Part shown: piece after piece, positions 55,467 through 64,000 of the stretch | Layout: the number at the start of each line of letters is the position of its first letter | How positions within the stretch are numbered: the first letter of the stretch is position 1 | NCBI GenBank assembly: GCA_037127255.1 | Contig: JBANSL010000007.1 | Coordinates: 65,627,538 to 65,691,537, forward strand | Length of the DNA stretch: 64,000 nucleotides | Origin: Persicaria tinctoria | Lineage: Eukaryota > Streptophyta > Magnoliopsida > Caryophyllales > Polygonaceae | Reading direction: 5' to 3' | Program-made: the position numbers and the translations under genes | The notes under the pieces: model-generated | Told to the model about the DNA's origin: nothing | The model's input: the letters and a program-made list of their open reading frames with translations, nothing else | The model's database searches: none

Positions 55467-57399
55467 TAGGTATATTATGCGTCAAATGGGCTATTCCATT
55501 TCTTTGAAGATATTGCCTCGTCAAGCCTATGTATACTGATTTAACTCTTCAAGTTTATAATATGTATTCTTAATTATTCCATAGCAAATACAACACAATG
55601 ATGATACGGAGTATTGTTTTGCAGTAAATAAGAGATGCTCATGAAATTTTATCATCTAAATATCTAATTGGCTAAAGACTCATATCAATGATGTAGTATA
55701 AGAATATTGTAGATCTGAAATGAAAAAAAAAACTTACAAAGACATATAAAATGTTGAGGATGCTTGAAAGCCAAAGTCGACAACGATGATATGGCCTGGC
55801 AAATGATCCACAACATTTAGAGACGAATTCACCTTGAGTAGGATCGATGTAGGTAAGTTGTCAATACATCACCCGAATGATCTGACACAACTCCTAATGA
55901 GAATTTGGAAAAGTGCTCGGAGTGTATTGAGAAAAGTTTGGAAATTAGTAGAGGAGAAGAAGAATATTTTTCGATGTACTCAAATACGCGTGAAAAGTCT
56001 TCTTTTAATATCAAACCCAAATCAGGTTGCAATAAATTGGCCCTTGATTTCAACAGTCGGTACACCATAAAATATTTTCAATAAAATAGATAAGGAAAAA
56101 TAATTAAACTCAAACTATGTTTACCAAATTAAGATTGATTGAAAGAATGTGAGTTGATCAATAGTGATCAATAGTGATCGCCTAGGTGATGGAGTTTATT
56201 TTCTCAATTCTCAACAACAAAAAATATGTCTTCTTATTGTTTGCATTTAAACCCGTAATTTTAATTGGCCCAAACATTTACATTGTGTTACCAAGATAAA
56301 TGTTCATCTGTGAGTCATAATAAATAAAAATGAAGGAGTTAAACTCTTCAAAAAAAAGTAAATTAACCAATAAGCTTTATAACCATGTGATCTCTTCACT
56401 AATTAAATCCAATAATTAGGTGAAATTAGATTTCATAGTGCATTTTATGTAGAATCATATAGTGCTTTGATGAATTATATGCAAGTAAACTACCGCATAA
56501 TATATACATAACCACAAGTGAAAGTCAGCTCATGATTGTTATTAATCAAATTTGCATCATAATATTCTCACAACACTAAAGCAACCCCGCTTAATGTAGA
56601 CTATCATATATCGTGCTAGTTTTATATCTCGCAAATCTATCAAGTGCACATCAATTTCCTTTGTTAGGATTATATATCTATTAATTCAACTTACATGATG
56701 AAAAAAACGGATGAGAAATTTTCAAAGTATCGTTTTTAACACGTGTTTTTTTTATTATTCTTTATCAATATTTTTCTTACAATCACATGCAACTTGCCCA
56801 ATGTATTCTTAATAAAATTATAGAAAACAAATGTGTGAAATGTCGAAAATACATATTTTGGTATATGTTTAACATCGATATTTGTGTTGATGTGGCGAAA
56901 ATTAGGCATTTTATACATTTTGATAATTTTAATAAATTATCAAAACGATTATTCAATTTTGCCAACATTGTTTTCTTCAAAAGATGATAATATATGTCGA
57001 AATAAGATTCTATTTCACAAATATTTGTGCATATGAAATTAGTATCTTTTAAATATTAAGGTGTTAAAAATTACACGAGTATGTCCCATAAATGAGACAA
57101 CAGATTCGCTATTAAAGTAAAAAAATACATATTTACGTCAACTCACACCAAACCCTTTACATTCTTATTAAACAGGTGAAAAAGTGAAAAGTATGTGTAC
57201 AAATATTTTTTAAATTAAATATGTGACATTTATATTCTAAATAATAAGGATAATGTTGCACAATATTATATAATTTTTTTACATTTAAATAAGGTGAAAT
57301 AATGGTCATGTTTGACAAGTGATAAGTACATCATAGATAAACATGATGAAATATAATTTCCAGAATAAATGGTGGTATTATAAAAATGAACTAAATAAA
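55467..57399. other. AT-rich DNA without recognised gene
   Basis: Only short open frames; none resembles a known protein. Confidence 0.5.
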
Positions 57400-59337
57400 A
57401 TGAACCAGTTAATTGATATTATTTGAATAGATTATAAGTTTATAACAACTTTTCAAAAAAACTATAATTCAATGTGTTGTCAAATTATTTGCATCATGTA
57501 AACATCAAATTATTTGCATCATGTGATATAAAAACATATAACGAAGCCATAATTCAAAATTATTATCAAATCAATTACATTATATAAATAATGATATATT
57601 AAATACATTCAATAATATTACAAGTAGAAGTTAAAAACTTATCAACATGAAATAATCGATATTATTTAATTATTTACAATTGGTAATGTAATGTTTTTGA
57701 ACTAATTGTATTGTTATGATTTATAACAATTTCATCAAATATTATTAATATTATATTTTGAATTAATCCAATGGTTATGTTTTTAAAAGAATTTATCAAA
57801 ATTCATATTTATGTCAAAATATGAATAAAGTTGATTGGTTATAATATCTTAGTTTAAGAAAATGATAACACGAGGAAAATAGATTTTTGTTCTTCAACAA
57901 AAATATCTAGATTATGTGTATAGATGATAGATTTTCAAGATATCATAATTCAAAGTATTATACACAAATTCTGTGCATCTCATAAACCAATGGTATTTAA
58001 TGCATTAATTGATATAATGTGAATATATGACAAATGGTCATGATCAGGTCATAGTTCAAAGTATTGCACAATACATGAACACGTGATGAATCATCAAGAG
58101 GTCATAATTCAAAATATTGATCAATCATCTCCATCTTATAAACTACTAAAGTATAAAATGTATTAATTGATATTATGTGAATAGATGGCAAATGGTCATG
58201 ATCAGGTCATAGTTCAAAGTATTAATTAGACAATACATGAACACATGATGAATCATTAACAGGTCATAATTCAAAATATTGATCAATCATCTGCATCTTA
58301 TAAACTACTAAGGTATAAAATGTATTAATTGACATTATGTGAATAGATGACAAATGGTCATAATCAGGTCATAGTTCAAAGTATTGCACAATACATGAAC
58401 ACATGATGAATCATCAAGAGGTCATAATTTAAAATATTGATCAATCATCTGTATCTTATAAACTACTAAGGTATAAAATATATTAATTGATATGATGTGA
58501 ATAGATGATAAATTGAAAATAGGTTATAATTCAAAGTATTACCAATATTCATCTACATCTTATAAATTAATGTATTTAATGCATGCATTATTTTATATTA
58601 CGTTAACACATGATGAATCATCAAGAGGTCATAATTCAAAATATTGCTCAACCATCTGCATCTTATAAACTACAAAGGTATAAAATGTATTAATTAATAT
58701 TATTTGAATAGATTATAAATTGAAAATATGTTATAATTATTCAAAGTATTACCAATATTCATCTGCATCTTATAAACTATTAATGTATTTAATGCATGCA
58801 TTATTTTATATTACGTGAACACATGATGAATCATCAAGAGGTCATAATTCAAAATATTGTTCAATCATCTGCATCTTATAAACTACTAAAGTATAAAATG
58901 TATTAATTCATATTATGTGAATGGATGATAAATTTACAATATGTTATAATTCAAAGTATTACAAATATTCATCTGCATCTTAAAAACTATTAATGTATTT
59001 AATGCATGCATTATTTTATATTACGTGAACACATGATGAATCATCAAGAGGCCATAATTCAAAATATTGCTCAACCATCTAGATCTTATAAACTACTAAG
59101 GTATAAAATGTATTAACAGATATTAAATGAAGAGATGAGAAACTATCAATGGGCTAAAATTGAAATTATTTTCCAGATGAATTCTGCATCTAACCTAATA
59201 AACTATAAACACTGAATGCCTTAATTGATATTGCGTGAACGAATCATGAATCATCAAGAGGTCGTGATACAAAGTATTGCTCAATCACCAACATCTTATA
59301 AACTAGTAAGCTATAGAATGTGTTAATTGATATAGTG
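57400..59337. repeat. Tandem repeat array, period about 160 then about 210 bp
   Basis: GAATCATCAAGAGGTCATAA-type cores start at about 58085, 58247, 58405, 58612, 58825, 59035 and 59245, giving spacings of 162, 158, 207, 213, 210 and 210. The longer units contain an extra stretch with ATGCATGCATTATTTTATAT. Weaker, diverged units extend left to about 57.4 kb. Confidence 0.8.
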
Positions 59338-59339
59338 TA

Positions 59340-59574
59340 CTCCCTCCGATCCAAAAAAAATGTCGTTTGACTTTTTAACACGTATTTTAAGAAGCTAAAA
59401 ACTATATAATTTATTAACTTTTTTATTATTATTTTTTTATAATTTAATACTTATTACCAACAAATATTAAGTTGTAAAAAAATATTTTAAAAAAAGTTGA
59501 TATTTTATATAGTTTTTAGCTCCTTAAAATACGTGTTAAAAAATCAAACGACATTCTTTTTGGATCGGATGTAG
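59340..59574. mobile_element. Stowaway-type MITE (235 bp)
   Basis: Begins CTCCCTCCGATCC and ends GGATCGGATGTAG, with TA duplicated at 59338-59339 and 59575-59576. Inner arms pair strongly (GTCGTTTGA...TCAAACGAC, ACACGTATTTTAAG...CTTAAAATACGTGT). No coding. Tc1/mariner-related by ends and target. Confidence 0.9.
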
Positions 59575-59576
59575 TA

Positions 59577-59996
59577 TTATATTAATAAATGATAAATTAT
59601 ACGTACAGAGACTATGATTTAAAGCACTAGTATACATACCTTGTTACACATGGGATAACTCTTACTTATGTAATATAACAAGCTTGATTGATGATTTAAG
59701 TATTTTAAATATATTTAGAATTTCTATTAAATCTTATCGAAATATAATATAGCCCAACTTCAAATTAATAAGGTAATATATACTTATTTAATACTCTCTT
59801 TTTAAAACATATATATATAAGTCCCTTTAAAATTTACACGTTTTTAAATAAGCTAAAAAATAGTAAAATATTAATTTTTTTTATTAATTTGAAAAATAAT
59901 TTCATACTTATACATTAAAAGTTTGACATTATTTTAAAAAATTCATATTAAAAATTAATATTTTAATATATATATATATGCAAAGATTCAAATGTC
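59577..59996. other. AT-rich DNA, nothing recognised
   Basis: Low-complexity A/T tracts; no gene. Confidence 0.5.
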
Positions 59997-62099
59997 AAAT
60001 TGTCTTAGGTGTAAAATCCTTAAGGTGTAAAATGGGCCTAATTTATATATAAATAAGCCTAATTTAAAATGTGGCCCCCTTGCCTCATGCGTGTTCCCCC
60101 TGCCTGTGACCTCCTTCTCTGGCCTTTTTTTTATTATGTCCCAGGATTTTTTTTCAAGTAACCACTTTCTGTTGTGCAAATATAAGTTGACATTGTGCAC
60201 ATATAACATTATGTTGTGCAAAAATAACTTTATATTGTGCATACATAATAATTCCTTATAGGTAAATATGTAAATGGATCAATTTCAATTATAAAAATTT
60301 ATAGTTGAAATATGCTTATTTTATGGGTAAATGAGCCTAATTTTTGTGTAAATAGGTAAATGGGCATAATTTTATTGGTAAATGCATTTTTTTTTCATTT
60401 TCAACACTTTTTGTTGTATAAATATAAAGTGCATAAATAAAATGATAAAGTGCCAACATACAATGAGGATGTGTATGAATAATAATATGAAGTGCACAAT
60501 TAAGATTATTGTTAATGTGCCTTGAATCATATTTGATCGACATCACATCGGGGGGTCCGGGGGGCGGAGCTCCCCAGTGCAAATATAATCATATGTTGTG
60601 CATATATAATTAGCTTTTAAATTAAAGTGCATAAATAAGATTAAAATGTGCAAATATAATATTATGTAGTGCAGATATAATATTATGTTGTTCATATATA
60701 ATAGGCTTTTAAATTAAAGTGCATAAATAAGATTAAAATGTGCAAATATAATTTTAAGTTGTGCAAATATAATATTATGTTGTGCGTTTATAAACTACGA
60801 AATAATTTTGTAATTTACTAAATTTAGATAAGGGCGTATTTGGGAAGAAAGGTAAAATATGGGTCAAAATTGTAATTTAATCGTCATCTTCCTCACATCG
60901 ACCCAGTAACCCTTTTTGTAGAAATGACGGTTGCACATGGTGGACTTAGGCAAGCTCCCGTTGGTAGCCTAGGTAGTGTTCTAAAAACGCCCTTGGCGGC
61001 CGCCAAGGCTGCGCCAAGACGCTTGGCGGACCCACACCGTCCCGAATTCGGCCTTGGCGGTGTAGCTTGGCGGGGGAGGGCCTTGGCGGGAATGCAACAA
61101 CATCTTGGTGGCCTTGGCGGGTGTGACACGGAGACTTGGCGGCCTTGGTGGGTGCAAATCGGGCTGGGCGAGGAAAAGTTTTGGCGGACACTGGACGGAG
61201 GCTTAGCGGTCTTGGCGGTTTTAAATTGAGATTATTTAATTTTAATGTTTTCAAATCTCTCTATTATGAAGTCGTGATACTTATTTGGATATATCTATAT
61301 AATTTTATATTTGATTCAGACAATTTTAAAAAGGGTCATAATGATTTTTTATTTGATATGCTAAAATTGACACATATATTATTACATAATATATGTTTTA
61401 TAAATTGTTTATGGGATAAATATAACAAAATAATCAAAACCCGTTTTATCCGCCAAGAACCGCTAATAAGGCCGCCAAACCGTCTTAGCGCTTAGCGGTA
61501 CCCTACCGCCAAGCATCTGCCGAGCGTTTTTTAGAACATTGAGCCTAGGGCACGACGGAGCAAGGGAGAGGCAGATACGGGATCGTGGTGGCGTGGCGAG
61601 TCCGTTGGTAGCAATCGCTGGTGGCTTCAGTGGCGGTAAGGTGGCGGTCGAAGGCGGCGAATCGGCGCTCCGGTGTTGCTAGGCAAGGTGGAGTGGTTTG
61701 ACGATTCCGATGATTCCGATGGGGATTCCGGCTATTGGGAGGAGGAGAAGCCATATCCACGTCTGCCTTGTCGAATTGACCAATGCACGATGCTCGATTC
61801 CGACGATTACGAGGCTTTCGGCGATTGCGAGGATTCCGGCGATTGCGAAGACGAGGATTCTGGCGATTGATATGTTGTACCAGTCTGATGCTCGATGCCT
61901 CGCCTTCTGCCATGCTTCATGCTACCGCCTTGCCTCCAGCGTCCTACCATTTCCTCTTCGGAGTTTCTGAGCGCACTGGGAGAGAAGAAGCGGTTCACCT
62001 TTTTTTTAACAACCCGGATCGGTTTTTTTTTAGAAAGAGGGCACGGGTCCGGTTTTCCAAAATTTTACACTTGAAGGATTTTACACCCTAAGACAATTT
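59997..62099. mobile_element. DNA transposon-like element with about 33-bp terminal inverted repeats
   Basis: Left end AAATTGTCTTAGGTGTAAAA, then TCCTTAAGGTGTAAAA; the right end is its complement with few changes (ATTTTACACTTGAAGGATTT, then TACACCCTAAGACAATTT). The left part is AT-rich with repeats of TGTGCAAATATAAT (60170-60790); the right part (61550-61980) is GC-rich with tandem GATTCCGATGATTCCGAT- and GGCGATTGCGAGG-type runs. A hAT-like MITE is nested at 60974-61541. No transposase; target duplication not clear. Superfamily uncertain, perhaps Mutator-like. Confidence 0.6.
60974..61541. mobile_element. hAT-like MITE rich in CTTGGCGG repeats (568 bp)
   Basis: Ends TAGTGTTCTAAAAACGCCC and the complement of CAATGTTCTAAAAAACGCTC. 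An exact 8-bp target duplication AGCCTAGG lies at 60966-60973 and 61542-61549. The left third has many TTGGCGG/CCGCCAAG repeats in both orientations; the middle is AT-rich. Confidence 0.9.
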
Positions 62100-62114
62100 T
62101 TCATTTTAACTCTT

Positions 62115-62121
<7 letters not shown>

Positions 62122-62170
<49 letters not shown>
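62122..62170. repeat. (AT)n microsatellite
   Basis: About 24 AT units. Confidence 0.95.
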
Positions 62171-62173
<3 letters not shown>

Positions 62174-62821
62174 ATTGTCATGTCGCGTTCGCTCGGGAGG
62201 CTAAACGCCCCTTTCAGTTCATCACTAATATACTGGCACTCTCCGATGCGAATTAGAACCATATGGAGAGTATACCTCTTATTACCTCAGATGCCTCTGC
62301 GCGAGTGCATTTCATATTCATATATATATATATATAGGGGGAGGTTCAAGTGGAAAAAAGGCTTACCATAGAAACTCTTTTATGGTGGAAACTTTCAATC
62401 TCAACCCTTCCTTTCAGATCAATGGTCTATTTAGGAGGTGGCAATTTTGAAATTTATGTGAAGTTTAGGCCTGATTAAAAAAAAATTAGAAAACCCTTCC
62501 CATTTCCCATCTCAGATTGCTCTCCGGCCTCCGCCTCTTTGGTCTTTCCTCACTCCTGCTGAAGCGGCCTCCTCCCAATTGCTCTCTGCCTCTTTCCTCT
62601 TCTCCCACTTCGCTCATGCCGCCTCTTTCCTCTTCCCTCTTCCCTCGCTATTTCGATCCACTCGTTCAAGATCGCTCCTGCTACCTCGGTTGCTCTCCGC
62701 CTCTTCCCCTCGGTCGCCCTACGCCTCTGCCTCAGTCGCTCTCCGCCTCTTCCTTTCTTCGCCTACATCTGTCGACAAATATATGAAAGAGCAATGTGTT
62801 TTTATTCTCAGGTATATTTCA

Positions 62822-62891
62822 AGTCTATTAGCTCAATGGAAGAGCAATGTGTTATTATACACATCATATGGGTTCGAATCCCATATAGACT
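62822..62891 (+). tRNA. tRNA-like sequence, plus strand (probable pseudogene)
   Basis: A 70-base sequence folds as a cloverleaf: acceptor AGTCTAT/ATAGACT (7 of 7), D stem GCTC/GAGC, T arm ATGGG-TTCGAAT-CCCAT with a perfect B box GGTTCGAATCC, and A-box-like TAGCTCAATGG. The anticodon arm ATGTG/CACAT has an 8-base loop TTATTATA and the variable loop is only 3 bases, both unusual, so no amino acid is assigned. Confidence 0.5.
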
Positions 62892-62999
62892 TTCTCAACA
62901 CAATAGTCTACAACAATAATATGAAACAGAAGCAATAATCTGAAACTGAAGCAATAATCTGAAAAAACAAAGAGCAATAATCTGAAAAAACAAACAGCA

Positions 63000-63069
63000 A
63001 GTCTATATGGGATTCGAACCCATATCATGTGTATAATAACACATTGCTCTTCCATTGAGCTAATAGACT
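63000..63069 (-). tRNA. tRNA-like sequence, minus strand, inverted partner
   Basis: Reverse complement of the sequence at 62822-62891 with one difference (C to G in the variable loop). All stems are kept. The 108 bases between the two copies hold direct repeats of AGCAATAATCTGAAA. Confidence 0.5.
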
Positions 63070-63787
63070 AAAAAAGGTAGCCAAGATAATTGTGACAAAA
63101 CTGACCAAAAACTAAAATAACATATGAGATGCAAACAGACACCAACAATCTAAAAACATGGATAGAGTTGTGACAAAAACAAGTAAAACCAAATTTAATC
63201 ACTTGCAGCCCCTTGGAATTATAATTCTGTCTTAATTAGCAAACATACCTGGCAGAAAGTGAACACAAGTCCAAACATTGACAGCGTGAATGCCAACCTA
63301 CTTGTTATATGCCAACCAAATGTCTCTCCTTTCATCAAATGAAATCTCTCAAAGTGAAAACAAATAGATTGCATAATTAGGAATCAATTTAGATTGCATA
63401 ATTAGGCTCATACAATACCGAATTTTTCTTATTTAAAGAGATTGATAAGCTCAACAAAAAAGATGGCAACAAATCCCAGCAATTTAGAATCAGTCTCGCC
63501 AAATCTCAGCAGGGGAAGAGGCGGAGAACGATCGAGGAAGAGGCGGAGAGCGATGGAGGACATCAAAAAGCCAAACCGCAAAGTAAACAAACTCATAGTA
63601 CTGTGTACATATTCTGATATTCATAGTAACCATAGTAAGTGCAAATTATTTTTATTTTTGAGGAAATTAGCAAACAAATCATAAAGAGAGGGAGACTGAG
63701 AGAGATAGGGAAAGAAAAAGATGAAAAACAAATAAACAACAAGCAATCAATTTCACTTCTCAACCTATTTGATGCAAAATAAATAGA
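63070..63787. other. AT-rich DNA without recognised gene
   Basis: No supported gene. The right half has purine-rich stretches (63660-63725). Confidence 0.4.
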
Positions 63788-64000
63788 TGATAGCATGCAT
63801 TTAGGTAGGCATAATAGGTTGCATTTAGCTTATTTAAGATACATATCATGCATGGTTTAAGTATAATTTGCATATTTGTTCTCTGTGTGGTTGGAGTCGG
63901 AATCTACATGCTTTTATTGATTATTTCAGGTAATCGTGGATCCGAGGAGGAGACATGGGTTGATAACGCATTGGATGAGAATGTCTAGTTGATCGAAGAA
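63788..64000 (+). repeat. Start of another Athila-type LTR, cut by the window end
   Basis: TGATAGCATGCATTTAGGTA, then TTGGAGTCGGAATCTACATG and ATTATTTCAGGTAATCGTGG, which parallel the first 150 bases of the LTR at 10863 (GAGTCGGAATCTACAAG, GATTTCAGGTGATTGTGG). Confidence 0.7.

Larger units (their letters stand above)
62331..63560. other. Possible foldback region with GC-rich arms and a tRNA-like pair
   Basis: GGGGAGGTTCAAGTGGAAAA at 62336 looks like a transposon end. The CT-rich stretch 62515-62770 (CTCTCCGCCTCTTCC repeats) has a short inverted partner at 63503-63556 (GGAAGAGGCGGAGA). Two tRNA-like sequences face each other in the centre. No protein gene is supported. Confidence 0.4.

Noticed and set aside
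58085..59250. Regularly spaced repeats as a CRISPR array
   Set aside because: Units are 160-210 bp, AT-rich and variable, without short repeats and unique spacers, and the DNA is plant nuclear.
61545..61913. Minus-strand frame with RNRRNPRNRRKPRNRRNR
   Set aside because: Translation of a short GC-rich tandem repeat; no sign of a real protein.
62579..62938. Plus-strand frame of 119 codons in the CT-rich region
   Set aside because: Ser/Leu/Pro-rich translation of pyrimidine repeats that runs into the tRNA-like sequence.

Overview
The window is plant nuclear DNA from a retrotransposon-rich intergenic stretch of a flowering plant; the species cannot be told from it. Evidence: Athila-type and chromovirus-type Ty3/gypsy elements, a Ty1/copia LTR of plant type, primer sites for tRNA-Asp and initiator tRNA-Met, a LINE tail with an RNase H domain, Stowaway, hAT-like and Mutator-like MITEs, and AT-rich repeats. 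No intact host gene was found. The only host-gene trace is a decayed calmodulin-like fragment near 49.6-49.9 kb.

Layout. 1-1851: right part of a small Athila-related element (family 1), inserted in a Ty1/copia element whose env-like remnant and 3' LTR fill 1852-4358. That copia element sits in an Athila element (C; pol 4359-7101, env-like 7969-9345, 3' LTR from 10863). 11592-12841: chromovirus-type LTR fragment on the minus strand. 12842-~29590: second Athila element (E) with a broken pol, an open 400-codon env-like frame (19257-20459) and two LTRs. Its 3' LTR is split by a young, complete, minus-strand, non-autonomous family-1 element (D, 23092-29393; 1961-bp LTRs over 99% identical by eye; 5-bp target duplication). 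29590-33.4 kb: protease remnant with a 1027-bp Mutator-like foldback. ~33.5-41.4 kb: chromovirus element (F) with gag, protease, reverse transcriptase, RNase H and integrase, but no chromodomain. 41415-45702: env-like gene and 3' LTR of a third Athila element (G). 45.7-49.2 kb: chromovirus-type LTR sequence. 49.2-64 kb: AT-rich DNA with tandem hairpin repeats, a LINE tail, a 160/210-bp tandem array, three MITE-type insertions, a head-to-head tRNA-like pair and the start of another Athila LTR.

How parts relate. The three Athila elements differ greatly in sequence, yet share a row of small structures that can be compared with each other: a hairpin just after pol, nested palindromes between pol and env that resemble ones in the same element's LTR, an AGGA-loop hairpin plus purine tract after env, a hairpin with a fixed 14-base loop in the 3' noncoding part, a CCCGGA block, and a second AGGA-loop hairpin before the polypurine tract. 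The stems differ between elements but stay paired, which suggests conserved RNA structure. These are the most interesting signals in the window.
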